Below the pieces are notes generated by a model. That model did not search any database. It saw only the letters and a program-made list of their open reading frames with translations, and was not told the DNA's origin. Positions 11,795 to 25,294 of a stretch of 64,000 nucleotides of DNA are shown one piece after another. The stretch comes from Neoscytalidium dimidiatum. Taxonomy: Eukaryota > Ascomycota > Dothideomycetes > Botryosphaeriales > Botryosphaeriaceae. The stretch's first letter is position 1; every line of letters starts with the position of its first letter. Made by a program: the position numbers and the translations under genes. The DNA lies in NCBI GenBank assembly GCA_037367355.1, contig CM074697.1:3410001-3474000 (forward strand), in the 5' to 3' direction.

Positions 11795-14770
11795 CTACTC
11801 CTTCTCCCTCAACGATCCAATCTGCCTGAACACCTCCCCCTCCCACTCGGCACGCCTAAAACCCTCAAGATCCACATCGCCATCCTCATCCTCATCTCCA
11901 TCTCCGTACTCCTCATCAACCACCATCTCCCTCGCCGCCCTCGGCGCCGGCAACGAAGCAGCAGGTGCGACATTGGTGTCCCTATTCTGACCAGCGACAG
12001 GATAGCCCTGCAGCGCCGGGAAGGTCGAAACCGCAGGCACCTGGGCCAGTGCTTGCCAGGCGCGTTCGATGTGGCGGTACGCCGCGCTGGGTGAGCGGTG
12101 GCCATGATCGTGCGGGGTTCCGGCGGCGTCTACGTGCTTCTGGTAGGCGAGCTTGCGGCGCTTGTGGGACGCGTCGACATGGGCGGTGCTGGCAGCGTCA
12201 TCGCGGCGGGAAGAGGATGAGGAGGAGGAGTAGTAGCTGGCAGCGGGGCCTCCCCCACGAAGGGCGGCGGCGTCGGCGTCCGGCATCGCGGTGTCCTCGT
12301 CCTCCTCGTGATTGTGCTTGTACTCGCTTAGCTGCAGGTGGAGCTTGAGGCGGGCGACCTTGCCGCGGGCGGCGTGGTCGGTGCCGGTGCGAAGTTGGGT
12401 GCGGACGTGGCTGATGGGCGTGGAGTCGTTGTTGTTACTGCCCAAGGAATCGCGCGCGGGGTCAGAGCTGGCACGCTTTCTCTTCTGGCGCGCAAATAGT
12501 GCGGACGACGGGGCGACGAGGGGAGGGTTCTGGACGTCCGCGCCCAGGACTTCGTACTCGGCGCGGCTAGTAGGGTACCGTTCGGCGGGAGCTGCCGTCG
12601 CCTTGGGCGGAGCGCGGCTCTTGGACTCGATTTCATCATCCGAGTATTCCTCGACCAGCATCCTCTTCTTGTTACGTGGCGCGCTGCTGTTGTTGCGCGG
12701 GTCGTTCCAGCGCCACTCGCGCGGCAGATCCTTCTGCGAGCCAATGGGGCCAACGTCGTCTCTCAGAACAGGCTTGGAGGGCTCGAGCAAGCCGAGGCTG
12801 GAGAAGGGCTTCTGGTACTCTTTCTGCTTGTGGCGGAAATCCTTGCTGAGCGGAATGGTGGCTAGGTATTCGTCGAACGCCTTGGTCTGCGGGCGGTCCT
12901 CTTCGTCCTGGTTGCTTCCACGACGCGTAGTAGTGGAAGCCCTACGAGGAGCGAGTTGTGGACGCCCTGAAAGCACACGGGGCCTGAGGCGGCGGCTAAT
13001 AGGTTCTTTCGTGACTGGCGTGGTGTCAATCTGGGTGGCCTCGTCCGGATGATTGTGTTCATCCTCTGAGCCACGCACGGAATCGACCTCTTCATCCACG
13101 GGTAGGTCGTTGCTGTAGCCCTGATCGTCGTTCGGCATGTTGGAGGTGTCGCTGGAGTGGAACGTTGGCGAAGACTTGGTTGGGATTGTCTTCAGGATGG
13201 CGCCTTCCTCATGGGTTACTTCACCCCCAAAAGAGCCGGCAGGGTCGGCGACGGCCCTCGCCATGTCTCCATGAACTCCATCAATCTGTCCAATCTGTCC
13301 GACCTTCCCAGTGATGCTAACAGAAAGAGGTGAATTCTCTTTCTTGATTTTGTCGGAGTCCATATTTACACGATTAGCGTGCTCCACAAGACGCTCGAGA
13401 GCGACAGAAACTATAGGTGTCGTCTGAGGGACGGGTGTGACGCTCATTCCTGTAGCAGGAGTGACAGCTGGGGCGCGATTTCCGGAGAGACTGATGTCAC
13501 CTTCATCGTCGGAAATGTTAACGTGAATGGGAGAGATCTCAGCAGCCGACAGCCTTGATATGGCTGACATAGAGAGAGGCATTAGCGGGTCAGTGGCAGC
13601 GGACGAAGCAAGCGGACGAGCGAGCTTGTCGTTGGGGGGTCTAGTGAGGCCAGTAACGGACGCCCTCTTGCGGGTATTGGTGATTTCGGATGGTGATTTC
13701 ATCGCAGCGAGATCGCCCTTGGCCTGGGCGGCGGTGATACCCTTGAGTGCAGGAGCCTTTGCAGTGAAACGACGACGTGGGCTATCTGCTGGCGCAACGG
13801 AGCGAGATGGGCGAGGGCGCGAGCTGGGCCGAGCCAGCGAGGAAGTGATCGGTCTAGAGGTGGTAGCGGACAAGTCGCGCTTCGCCTTTGTGGCAGAAGC
13901 GGCAGCAGAGCTCGGAGTTGGAATGGTCAATTCGGCCTCATCGATTTCGACGACAGACTCTGCGAGGACGATGTCAGCGAGCGGCTCCAATTTCCGAGAC
14001 TTAGTGATGGGACAGTGAAGGAGCGCACCAGGAACGTTCACGACGAAGTAAGTCGGAACTTGCGCCCGGCACCTCAAGCTGCGTCGGGGAGTTGGCGGAG
14101 GATCGACGAGCGCACCAGTTTGCAAAGTCAGCACGTCTCCTACAGGCGTGGTCGTTTGACGTGTCTGAGCTGGCGAGGACCCGTTGCTCTTGAGTGAGGA
14201 GGGCGAGTTGTTAGCTGCAGAGGCAGGAGAAGTAGGCGGCTTCTTTGCGGAAGAATATGACGGAGATGGGACAGTTGACCGAGCGGCTTCCAATAGGTTG
14301 TTATGTGTGTCGCCGACACCGTGAATAGAGCTGACTCGGCTGCCCTCCGAGCGGCTCTGTTGTGAATGTTTTGGAAGACGCGCGAATACCGACGTGACTG
14401 GGGCCGTGCCGTTGATACCCTGCTGATTAGCTGAGCTAGGAGCATTGGCACTGGGGGAAGTAGAGCTATTGGCATTGTTGCGGTTAGTATTAGAGCGGTT
14501 GCCGCCAAAGCCGCTGCTGCCAGAGCCTCCGGCATCAGAGCCATTGGAAACAGGACCTGAATTTCCAGGATTAGTGTTGCGGGTGTTAGGAGCCTGGAAG
14601 GCATCCGTCGGGCCATGCGCCTTTGAAGGAGGCAGAGCTGCAAAACAGTCGCGGCAGAATTGCTCTCCGCACTCGATGCACTTCTGGAATGTGTTGCGAT
14701 TACGCTGATCGCATACGCTGCACTTGGCTGTATGGACCTTCACGTCCGTGAAAGGGCCCTGGCACGACAT
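11795..14770 (-). CDS. Hypothetical 991-residue protein with N-terminal zinc-binding-like cysteines
   Basis: A single long exon of 991 residues. The N-terminus carries three CxxC pairs: C17/C20, C31/C34 and C39/C42 (spacing CxxC-x10-CxxC-x4-CxxC). This looks like a small zinc-binding module, perhaps a degenerate RING/B-box or zinc-ribbon fold. The rest is mostly disordered and rich in Ser, Pro, Thr and Ala, with basic patches such as RKRAS and QKRKR that could act as nuclear localisation signals. The C-terminus becomes acidic (DEDEDGDVDLE) and ends in a short amphipathic stretch. It has no catalytic domain that I recognise. The architecture suggests a nuclear regulatory or scaffold protein, but this is inference. 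The start at 14770 is chosen because the cysteine module follows it directly. Overlapping frames on the plus strand are shadows. Confidence 0.8.
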   Translation of the reverse strand: MSCQGPFTDVKVHTAKCSVCDQRNRNTFQKCIECGEQFCRDCFAALPPSKAHGPTDAFQAPNTRNTNPGNSGPVSNGSDAGGSGSSGFGGNRSNTNRNNANSSTSPSANAPSSANQQGINGTAPVTSVFARLPKHSQQSRSEGSRVSSIHGVGDTHNNLLEAARSTVPSPSYSSAKKPPTSPASAANNSPSSLKSNGSSPAQTRQTTTPVGDVLTLQTGALVDPPPTPRRSLRCRAQVPTYFVVNVPGALLHCPITKSRKLEPLADIVLAESVVEIDEAELTIPTPSSAAASATKAKRDLSATTSRPITSSLARPSSRPRPSRSVAPADSPRRRFTAKAPALKGITAAQAKGDLAAMKSPSEITNTRKRASVTGLTRPPNDKLARPLASSAATDPLMPLSMSAISRLSAAEISPIHVNISDDEGDISLSGNRAPAVTPATGMSVTPVPQTTPIVSVALERLVEHANRVNMDSDKIKKENSPLSVSITGKVGQIGQIDGVHGDMARAVADPAGSFGGEVTHEEGAILKTIPTKSSPTFHSSDTSNMPNDDQGYSNDLPVDEEVDSVRGSEDEHNHPDEATQIDTTPVTKEPISRRLRPRVLSGRPQLAPRRASTTTRRGSNQDEEDRPQTKAFDEYLATIPLSKDFRHKQKEYQKPFSSLGLLEPSKPVLRDDVGPIGSQKDLPREWRWNDPRNNSSAPRNKKRMLVEEYSDDEIESKSRAPPKATAAPAERYPTSRAEYEVLGADVQNPPLVAPSSALFARQKRKRASSDPARDSLGSNNNDSTPISHVRTQLRTGTDHAARGKVARLKLHLQLSEYKHNHEEDEDTAMPDADAAALRGGGPAASYYSSSSSSSRRDDAASTAHVDASHKRRKLAYQKHVDAAGTPHDHGHRSPSAAYRHIERAWQALAQVPAVSTFPALQGYPVAGQNRDTNVAPAASLPAPRAAREMVVDEEYGDGDEDEDGDVDLEGFRRAEWEGEVFRQIGSLREKE

Positions 14771-17070
14771 CTTGATTTATGGAATGCGAAATGCCGTGCT
14801 CGAGAGTGTGTAGCGGGAGTTGATGCCGAGGACAGTTGCAGAAGTAGCGGATCTCAGAAGCTAGTGAAGGGTTCGCCCTTTGGTGTTGTAGCTTTGCTTC
14901 AGGTCGGAAAGGGTTGGAATGAAGATGAGAGGAAGAGGGGGCGCAGGGAAAGGTAATTCTCATATAGCTGACATTGTTCCTGGTCAATGCTAACAGACGC
15001 GCGGGTGTTAGGAGGCGTGCTCTGACAACAGTCGGTCATACGGTGAAAAGTAGCGTATGATAGCCACTCGCGACCAACCGGAGTCCGGCTCTGTGCTTCG
15101 ATATGCTGATATCAGCTCTTATTTGGCTGCTGTTCCAATCACGATGACTCCCAACGAACAAAGGCACGAGCAACACACTAAAGCGCGTGATGAGCCTTCG
15201 GCAACGCGCGCAGTTTTACCCTTTGATATCCGCGATCATCAACCTGACCTCTGGCTACAATCGCAAAAATGAGACTTACACGTCTTGAACTCTAGCCTGT
15301 GCCATATGATGCGGAAGCGGGGTCGACATGGGTTGCACAATACAGACTCTCAATGGCTGCTCCAGCGTGGTGTCAGGCATACATCCATTGTCCGCGCAGA
15401 AGCCCGTTAACTACCACGACCTGATGCTGTGCATTGCAGCCTCCTGCAGCCAGAGAAAGTCTTTGAAAATCTATTAGGTGTATCGAACGAGCGGGTTCCT
15501 TCTCGCAAGGATAGGATTTTCGACCTGTTGTTTCGGGATGCTGCGTCTAGAGCAAGCGCGAGTGGCTGCTGCTTGATTAACATTGTTTAAAGGCTGATGG
15601 CTTGTCAATATGGAAGGCAGGAAACACTCGCGGCAATAGTAATCCAGATGCGTCCGATGTATACTTTTCAGGTATTCCGGCTTGCGATTGACCGATACCT
15701 ACAGAGCATTCCGCTCTGCTGTTCAATCTCGCGCATAGGTGAGCCAAGTTTTTTTTTAATTTTTTTTTTTAGCAAACTTTCAAGGCTGATGTATGTCTGA
15801 TCTCGAGTTACATTATGGAGGAGTATCTCAACGGGGAGTCAGAGCCCTGTTATATGGAATAAGCAAAAGAAACTGAAATGGGGCAGCAGCCACGGCAGAG
15901 GCGGCATAGAGTTCTTTGATACGAAGTGAGAGGCGATCCACGCAAGCTGCCAGACGGATTTCCGGCTTCAAGGCCACTCCAAGTAGACATTGTGAAGCGT
16001 AATAAAATACCGAGCTATACAGATAGGAGCGTGGCGAGTTGATTATATTGGAACTTCGAGTAAGAGCTGTAACTTTGGCCTGATCTAGAATTTAAATGTT
16101 CACATACCTTGCATAAATTTCTCTGTTTTGTTTCCGAAATACGGCCACCACCTAGTGGATGTTATCGAGATGCCGGCGCAGATTTCGCTCATGCTTTGCT
16201 CAAGGCGGCAGCTGCCTGGTGCAGCCTCTCCAGGTTCTCCGCGAGACATGGGCTGGAACAGGAAGGCTCGGGATCATCCATGGCCGAGATCAGTAAGTCG
16301 GCGATAACGACAACATGTATAAAGCTCCACTGTCGTCGACTTCTTGAACCTGTCACCGTGTCTCGGCTGTTGTCTATCTCGCTGCTGTTGCGCTAATAAT
16401 GCCCTTTTTGTTTTAGTGTCTCTCATCAGATCCGGATGCGCGAGGCGGATGCGAGATGGTCCGTGGAATCAGGCCAGGTGGGAGGAGGTTTCGCATCCGT
16501 TGCGGGTTGAGAAAACCGCATGCGCGGCGGGCGGAGCGCCATCAACCTAGGCAGCAGCATGCGTCGTCAACATTGCGCCTCGGGATCCCATCACGTTGGA
16601 TAGGACGACGCCGCATCCGCGCCCGGTCAAGACGGACAGGTGGCCCGACGGCGCAACTGGGCGTCGATGATTCGCTTGCGTCGGACACGGCAGAATCCAT
16701 CCGCCCGAGTCTCCACGCCTTCCTTCGCACTGTTCGCTCCTTTTTGGCATTTCGACATGCAGGAGCGAGTAAGGTTTAAAATCCCGCCGCCAGCGCCTTC
16801 GCCCGCGCTGGCCCTAGGCCGCCGACTACTGCTCTCTGCGGCAAGCCTTGCGAGCCTGACGCCGACGACACCACACGAAGCCCTAGCCTTACGTCTTGCA
16901 AAACGGCCACATTTTCTCCTGCATCCACCGTGACGCTGCCCACTATATAGTCCCGCTCCCCTCCATCCTGACCATCGCAGACTTCCCGCCTCTCCTTGCG
17001 CAGACGCAAATCTTCCAGCTGTCTGGATCGCCGCCCCGCCCCGTCTGCAAGATATCCCGCCGTCGCCCAC
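14771..17070. other. Long intergenic region between divergent genes
   Basis: This 2.3-kb spacer separates the cysteine-rich protein gene (minus) from the P450 gene (plus) and must hold both promoters. It contains T-rich runs near 15750-15775. Short frames occur in every direction between 15057 and 17000, but none shows a domain, splice pattern or sustained coding bias. I see no gene here. Confidence 0.5.
16944..16949 (+). promoter_or_regulatory. TATA-like box of the P450 gene
   Basis: TATATA lies about 120 bp upstream of the ATG at 17071 and is followed by pyrimidine-rich sequence, a common fungal core promoter layout. Confidence 0.45.
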
Positions 17071-18745
17071 ATGGCGCCAACCTCGGCACTGGCGCTAGCG
17101 TCTGTCGCTGAGAGCGTGATTCTGGGACGCTACGCACCCGCGTACAGCATCGCCAGCTCTGCCCTTACCAGGACATCAATTCTTTTTGCCGTGCAACTGT
17201 TGCTCTGGTATACTTGGTCATGCGTGATTTATCCCCACTTCTTCAGCCCGCTGAGGCATCTGCCTCAGCCAGAGGTAAAGTCAGCCCCACAAACTCAAAT
17301 ACTCGAAGCTTATCTCGCATTAGGGCGGGCACTGGTTGATGGGCCACTTCAGCAAGATCAGAAGAGAGAATACCGGAGAACCCGCCAAGGAGTGGATTGA
17401 GACTGTCCCCAACGATGGCCTGATCTATTACCGTTTCTTCTTCAACAGTGAGCGCGTCTTGTTGACGTCACCAAAAGCTCTGGCTGAGGTCCTTGTCCAC
17501 AAGAATTATGACTTCATCAAACCTGATACTATCCGTGATGGAATCGGGAGGATCCTCGGCATCGGCATCCTTCTTGCTGAAGGGGATGAGCACAAGAGAC
17601 AGAGGAGGCTGTTGATGCCAGCCTTCCATTTCCGTCATGTTAAGGATCTTTACTCCGTGTTTTGGAGCAAGGGCCAGGAGGTCGCCCAAGCAATGACCGC
17701 CGCGGTTCGGCTATCCGGTCAACAGTCCGATACGCCTGCTGGAGTCCAGGAAATTGCCAACTGGGCTTCGAGGGCCACGCTGGACATCATCGGCATCGCG
17801 GGCATGGGGAAGGACTTCGGAGCAGTCGCAAATCCAAACAGTGAACTCAACGCCACCTATCGAAAAATATTCTCCCCGAATGCTGTAGCGCGCTTCTTAC
17901 AGCTTCTCAGCCTTATCGTCCCTTTGTCGGTCTTGCGAAAGTTGCCGCTCAAGAGAAATTCCGAGGTTGATGAAGCGGCGCAGACTATCAAGAGAATCGC
18001 GCGAGAAATCATCCAGGCCAAGAGACAGGCTCTGGAGAAAAGCGAGAGGACAAGTGTTGATATTGTATCGGTAGCGCTCGAGTCCGGTGGTTTTAGTGAC
18101 GAGGATCTGGTCAACCAGATGATGACCTTTCTTGCTGCCGGCCACGAAACTACAGCCACAGCCATGACCTGGGCAGCCTACCTTCTCTCCAAACACCCAG
18201 ATGTGCAGAAGAGGCTCCGGGAGGAAGTTCGAGCTAATCTACCCTCCGTCGACTCTGCCGCGACTGTTACTGCCAACGATATTGACCACCTACCGTACCT
18301 CAATGCGGTTTGCAACGAAGTTCTTCGATTCTACCCGCCCGTACCCATGACGCTGCGCATCGCAGCGAAGGACACCACTATCCTCGGTCAATTTATTCCC
18401 AAAGGCACAACCATCCTCCTCTCGCCGTGGGCTGTCAACACAAGCAAGGCTCTCTGGGGAGATGATGCTCAGGAGTTCAACCCTGACCGGTGGCTCGGAG
18501 CTGGGCGTGCTAACACTGGAGGTGCAGACAGCAACTACAGCTTCCTCACCTTCTTGCATGGCCCGAGAAGCTGCATTGGCCAGGCTTTCGCCAAGGCGGA
18601 GTTTGCTTGTCTGCTGGCAACCTGGGTGGGCCGGTTTGAAATGGAGCTGGCGAATCCGGACGCGCCGCTGGAGCTGCAGAGTGGCGTGACTGCAAGACCC
18701 AAGGGCGGACTGCCGGTGAAGCTCACGACTGTGGAGGGGTGGTAG
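17071..18745 (+). CDS. Cytochrome P450 monooxygenase (541 aa)
   Basis: A heme-thiolate monooxygenase, probably ER-anchored. Exons are 17071-17274 and 17324-18745; the 49-bp intron starts GTAAAG, ends ATTAG, and phases close. The N-terminus has a hydrophobic anchor (about residues 29-50, ILFAVQLLLWYTW). The fold signatures are all present: GGHWLMGHF after the anchor, the I-helix AGHETT at about 340-345, ExxR at 400-403 (E-VL-R) and the heme loop FLHGPRSCIG with the ligand Cys485. The length is normal for the family. Overall it looks like the broad CYP3/CYP4-like fungal group, but I cannot name the CYP family or substrate. It stands alone and does not belong visibly to the later cluster. Confidence 0.93.
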
Positions 18746-19483
18746 TTCGGTGCGCAAGGCTGCTTTGTAACAGATCAGGGTGTCTCACCAATCCTTGGTG
18801 ATCAGGCGTTTCTAGGGCAGAGGAGTAGGCGTAGTATTATGAGATCATGGCTTAGAGATGCAGCACAATCTGTTCAGCCCTGCCCAAGGCGCGGCTCGCA
18901 GATCCGTATAACCTCAAGGATATTTCAATGTTTCACTGCGATGATACATCGGAGGTATATAGGTTACTCCGTTTCCAACCGGATCCTCTCCGTCCCGCTT
19001 GGGAAAAGTATCTCGGAAGCGCAGCTGCGAGAAGAGGGGGACGGGCCAATGGATAGTAGGATCATCGATGACAGCGGACAGCGCCACGTGCAGCGATCTA
19101 CGGGCGGGATGGTAAGGTTGCGCCCCACCATTGCTCCCACTTCTCTCTCACCACTTCGTACCGCTTCCATGCTATTTTTCCCACCTTCGTTACTCGCTCA
19201 CTCGCTCATAGGCTCTGACTTATTTCCGACGCTAGCGGGGACAGCACGAGCACCCGAATTGGCTCTGAAAATGTCCGTACGCGGGAGGGGTGAGATGGTC
19301 TGCCCCCTCTTTCCCTGCGTGACGCAATATCGATGAACGGGAAGGCTCGATTTATCAGCACGACGCAGCCATTGGCATCAGGAAAGTACATCTATAAATT
19401 TCACTACTGCGCTCGTTGAATCAACATTGCAGAAGCAATCTACTTTCTCCATTCTCAACCTTCAATTGCAAGTCGCAACAGCC
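18746..19483. other. Intergenic between P450 and Old Yellow Enzyme genes
   Basis: Holds the P450 terminator region and the promoter of the next gene. The open frame on the plus strand at 18839-19336 shows no recognisable protein and is judged noncoding. Confidence 0.5.
19392..19397 (+). promoter_or_regulatory. TATA box of the Old Yellow Enzyme gene
   Basis: TATAAA lies about 87 bp upstream of the ATG at 19484. Confidence 0.5.
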
Positions 19484-20932
<1,449 letters not shown>

Positions 20933-21483
20933 CTGCGAGGTGGTGAGAGGGCCGGGAGGTTGTGAGTAGGGCTGATGGAGCGTAGAAATTAGAAAGATGA
21001 GGGAGAGAAAGAGAAAAGAGCTTGCACAACAGTGTGTTTCGAGACGTCAATGCAAGTAGAGATCGGAGAGAAATCATTCAGTGTGGTGGGTTGTATACCG
21101 CCTTTCTGGGTTAATTGAGAGTTCAGCGGTTGTCACAGATCTCTGGAGATGAGGCTCCCTGCTCACGGTTGCTTCAATTTACCTCTGGTTTGATGCGCGG
21201 GTATAGAATGACACATCCATATCAGAATCCGTTGCGTTTTTCTTTTTCTTAGAGCCGACCTAGCAGCTCATCTGCCCCTAGGCATATGTATACCTACGCT
21301 TCTACTGCTGCAACAGGGATAGGTGCAGCAGCATCCCCGAACATAAGCAAGGCTTCCGAACGCCTAACCCCTTTGTAAATGTAGTATGTCTGGCCAAATG
21401 GTATGCTTTCCGCGAACTTCAATCCCCCCCAAAACCATTCTTCTCCACACGAACCTATGCAAACACACACACTCCTCCTCCCA
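20933..21483. other. Convergent intergenic region
   Basis: Lies between the 3' ends of the Old Yellow Enzyme and CMT1-like genes. It should hold both polyadenylation signals. No coding signal is seen. Confidence 0.5.
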
Positions 21484-22834
21484 TCACACATGCGCCCACC
21501 CATCCATCCTCAACACCTGCATCTCATCCACCGCGCAGAAGCCGCCCGGCTCCGTCCTCCGAAAGTCACCCTCCCAATCGCGAATCCTCCGGCCCACCGC
21601 GCCCGCGCCGCCATCCCGCGCGGCCGCGCGCGCCCAGGCCGTGCCCCACAGCGGCAAAGCGCGCGCGACCCGGGCGCCGCGGTTCGCCCAGACGCCCTTC
21701 CACACGGCCCAGGCGCCCAGCCAGGCGCGGCCGGCGGGCGGGTGCACGGCGGCGTGGGCGTCGGCGGCGTAGGCGACGCGCACGGCCGGGTTGACGAAGA
21801 CGCCGCGGGCGGAGGCGTAGGGGTTGTCGGCGTGCACGAGGCAGCACTCGCTGGCCTCGACGTGCTGGCGGGCGAGGTCGTCGTCGAGCGCGCGGAAGCG
21901 CAGCCGGCGCAGCTTGGTGTAGAAGGGCGCGGCCGCCATGGCCGTGGCGCCGTTCCAGCACGCGGCGACGGGGACGGCCGGGGCGCCGCGCGTGAGGGCG
22001 CGGCGGGACGCGGCGGAGGCGAAGAAGGGGAAGGTCGTGGTGAGCGGCGGGAGGCGCGCGGCGTCGCGCGTGGCGAAGGTGTCGTAGAAGTGGGGCGGGT
22101 GGCGGAAGTCGAGGGCGCAGGCGGCGGCGTAGTGGCCGGCGTTGGTGGTGAGGAGGGCGAGGATGTCGGCGGCCTGTTTGAAGGGGGTGGTTAGCGGACA
22201 ACTGGGGCGGTGGGGATATAAGGGGGAGTGTGTGTGCAGGGCGTACGGTGTAGACGATGTCGTTGAGGAAGAGGATGCGGTCGAAGCGCTCGCCCTTGGC
22301 GTCCAGCTCGTCCAGCGGTTCGAGGGCGCGGTTGCGCAGGCGCGCGAGGTAGGGTATGCGTCGCTTTTCCTTCTCGCCCGAGGGCGTCGTGATCCATCCG
22401 TCCCCGTCTTTGGGCCCGGAGAGCTCGTCCGCCCGGGTCGATGTGTCCAGCACGATGGACTTGCGCACGCCGGCGGCTTCGAGCGCGGCGTCGAGCTCGC
22501 GCAGCGCACCTTTGGTGTCGTCGAGGCTGTTGCTCTCGTAGATGCTCACGAAGACGTTGGAAGGGCCGAGGGCCTCGACGAGGGAGAGGAGCGCAGCGTT
22601 CCAGTGAGTGCGCAGCAGCTGCTCGTCGTGCAGGTGGATGCTCGATATGAAGATCTTCTCGCCCGGCGTATAGGCGGCGGCGGCGTGGGCGGCGGCTTCG
22701 TCGACAGCTTGCATGGCACGCTGAATCGACAGCACCTCAGCTACCGACCAGATGACCAGCAGTACCGGCAGCAGGTCGAAGAGGAGCGTGCGCGGCAATC
22801 GCGAGAGGCGTGTGTATCGGCGGGGCAGCAGCAT
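21484..22834 (-). CDS. CMT1-like alpha-1,3-mannosyltransferase family protein (425 aa)
   Basis: A Golgi-type glycosyltransferase of the cryptococcal mannosyltransferase 1 (CAP59/CMT1) family, which adds mannose to capsule or cell-wall glycans in fungi. Exons run 22834-22247 and 22173-21484; the 73-bp intron starts GTACGC and ends AAACAG with a GCTAACC branch site. Residues about 17-35 form a signal anchor after a short basic tail, giving a type II membrane topology. Visible family motifs are SIYESNSLDDT, FDRILFLNDIVYT, YAAACALDF, CWNGATAMAAAPF, SECCLVHAD and VFVNPAVRVAY. The length is normal. The upstream in-frame region offers no better start. The acceptor sugar is unknown. Confidence 0.88.
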
Positions 22835-23484
22835 GGTGGGCGGCGGTTGAGGCGTGTGAGCCCATCATGGCGTCGCGGCGGTTTAGGAGGTAGTCCATTG
22901 TAGTCGTGTGTGCTGCTGCGTCGCCAGTTTGCGCGTCAAGCTTCCCGGGGCCTGAGCTGGGGGCTCCGCTCCGCATTGGCAGGGGTAACGCGTATTTGCT
23001 TAGCTGGCGCTCGTGTGACGATTGGAGCCGGAGACAAAGGCAGCAGTTCACGGGCGCGCACTGCCTCAATTATTTGTGACAGCTCTCGTGAGGGGTATAG
23101 CAGATTACATACATACCGTGCAAGGTCGGAGGGTGAGCGATACGCAGCTCTCAGATGCGTCAGACCTCCGCTAAAAGCCGACGGGCCCTTGCGTCCGTAG
23201 GCCGCTGGCACCTGGCCGGAGCTGCACGCCTGGTAGCGGTCCAATGCGGCAACCAAATCGTCCGGCGATTCGTCCGCGAGCCCCGCTAGCTCGTTCTTTC
23301 GTCACCGCCGCCTGTCTTGACGTTGGCGAGCTATTATCTCCAACGACTTCTGCGCGGACGAGAATAAATACTAGACAATTGCTCTTTGTCCTCGACACGG
23401 AACGAACCACATCAGTCGGCCATTGGCACCTTGCGACCATTGTACCCTCGCGACCGAGCTAAATTGTTCCCCACCACGCCAATC
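22835..23484. other. Divergent promoter region
   Basis: 650 bp between the divergently transcribed CMT1-like and FMP52-like genes. An AT-rich AATAAATA lies near 23365 on the FMP52 side. No separate gene is seen. Confidence 0.5.
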
Positions 23485-24282
23485 ATGTCCACCAACATCA
23501 ACGCCTTCCTTGCCGGAAGCACCGGCCTGGTGGTGAGTCTGCAAGATTGACCTCCCACCTACCACCTCCACCACTAACCCCACCTTCCTTCCCACCGCAA
23601 GGGCTCCAACATCCTCACCACCCTCCTCGCCCACCCCTCCATCGCCCATGTCCACGCCTTCACCCGCCGCGCCCTCCCGCAAACCTCGCCGAAGCTCTCG
23701 ACCCTCCCCGCCGACCCGGCCTCGGTCACGGACACGGCCACCTGGCCGACGCTCTTCCCCTCCCCGGCGCCGACGCCGTCCCTCTTCCTCTCCGCCCTCG
23801 GCACCACGCGCGCGCAAGCCGGCAGCGTCGCCGCCCAGCGCGCCATCGACCTGGACCTCAACCTCGCGCTCGCGCGGGCCGCGCGCGCCGCCGGCGTCAC
23901 GACGTACGTGCTGATCTCGACGGGGGCCGCCAGCAGCGCCAGCAGCTTCCCGTACCTGCGCATGAAGGGCGAGCTGGAGGACGCGGTCGCGGCGCTCGGC
24001 TTCGAGCACACCGTCGTCGTGCGCCCCGGCGTGATCCTGGGCGAGCGCAGCGACAGCCGCCCCGCCGAGTTCGCCGTCCGCAAGGTCGCCGGCCTGGCCG
24101 GCTGGCTGAGCGCCGGGCTGAGGGACTTTTGGGCCCAGGACGCCGAGGTCATCGCGCGGGCGGCGGTGCACGCCGGCTTGCTCTGTGCCGAGGGGAAGAG
24201 GGAGAAGGGCGTTTGGGTCGTGGACCAGAAGGAGGTGGTGAGGCTGGGGAGGACGGAGTGGAAGGTGGAGGAGCGGAAGTAG
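23485..24282 (+). CDS. FMP52-like NAD(P)-binding Rossmann protein (242 aa)
   Basis: An atypical short-chain dehydrogenase of the FMP52/HTATIP2 (TIP30) group; yeast Fmp52 sits at the mitochondrial outer membrane and has no known reaction. Exons are 23485-23532 and 23602-24282, with a 69-bp intron (GTGAGT...CGCAAG). The nucleotide-binding loop AGSTGLVGSNIL is split exactly by the intron, so the first exon codes for only 16 residues. Later motifs include LGTTRAQAGS, YVLISTGAASS, FPYLRMKGELE and VVVRPGVILGER. The length matches the family. Confidence 0.9.
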
Positions 24283-25294
24283 GCGGAGCCGGCCCTTCAG
24301 ATTGCGAAGTTCTTAACTGAGGATGGAGATTGGCGAGCGGTCGAGGGTAGAGTCAAGTATTTGGGAGCGGGAAGCAGATTGGCGAATACATTCAGATTGG
24401 CGAAGGGAAGTAGAGGGAGGCTGGGTGATGTGATTGGTGCGGATGATGGCGCTAATGTTATACCCTCTTTGATCTTAAGCGATAGTTTTGACCGTAGCTT
24501 TTCTCTCCTCACCTAAATCGACCATATTCTGCTAAGCTTCTCCAAACCTCTCATGCTTTGTGTTTGGTCGGTCATCCTTATGTTCACCGTACAGTGCTGA
24601 TTTCATTGAATCTGGCTCAGCATCATTTTGAATCACCAAAATCCGTAGCGGCTGCCTCAACCATGGAACTATATGGAAGCAGTGTGTTACTAAGTGAGGA
24701 TACTGCTACTGGCTTCTGGTTGAGTTTTAACAACAATTGAGTCTTTTGGAATGCGATAGAACTAGCATGACTAGCTGTATAGTTTTGCTGGGGTGCGAAC
24801 GACTGTTAAGCATGAACAGACGTGGGTGGACGCTGCAAGTCTGGAGAGAACGTGAAGCCGCACTTCGTGCTAGGATTTCTTATTTGAAGGCTACTCTGAG
24901 TATGACTATTCTTACACTGATCAAGCGAAGGACGAAGCATAAAGCATCGCAACAGATCGGAAAGTGTCGGATAGCTGGTTGCTCCGAAACAGTGCTGAAG
25001 AAGGCAGTCTTGGCCGCAAAACTCGACGGTGGGATCCCCCACAACAACCACTAAGGCCAGCAACCAGCGAGACGGCAATGATCAAAAACGCGTAACTTGA
25101 TACCTCCATAAGTCATTCAAGGTGAGGTGGTTGGTAGTCGGTGTTCCCCTTCAATGCAAAATTTAATCAACCCTCCGGAGTTAAAGAACGTCCCTACGAC
25201 CGTTACCGCAAGTAACCGGGCGCGCCATATAAAATCCCAAGCACTCCCCAAACAAAACATTTCTTCCCCGCGAGTCCCAGAATTTACCCTCCTT
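24283..25294. other. Intergenic; no gene recognised
   Basis: About 1 kb. Small frames exist on both strands (for example 24737-25054 plus), but none has homology that I can see or a credible splice pattern. Confidence 0.45.

Noticed and set aside
21566..22194. Long Arg-rich frames on both strands within the CMT1-like gene
   Set aside because: Out-of-frame reading of high-GC codons; the CMT1 motifs lie in another frame.
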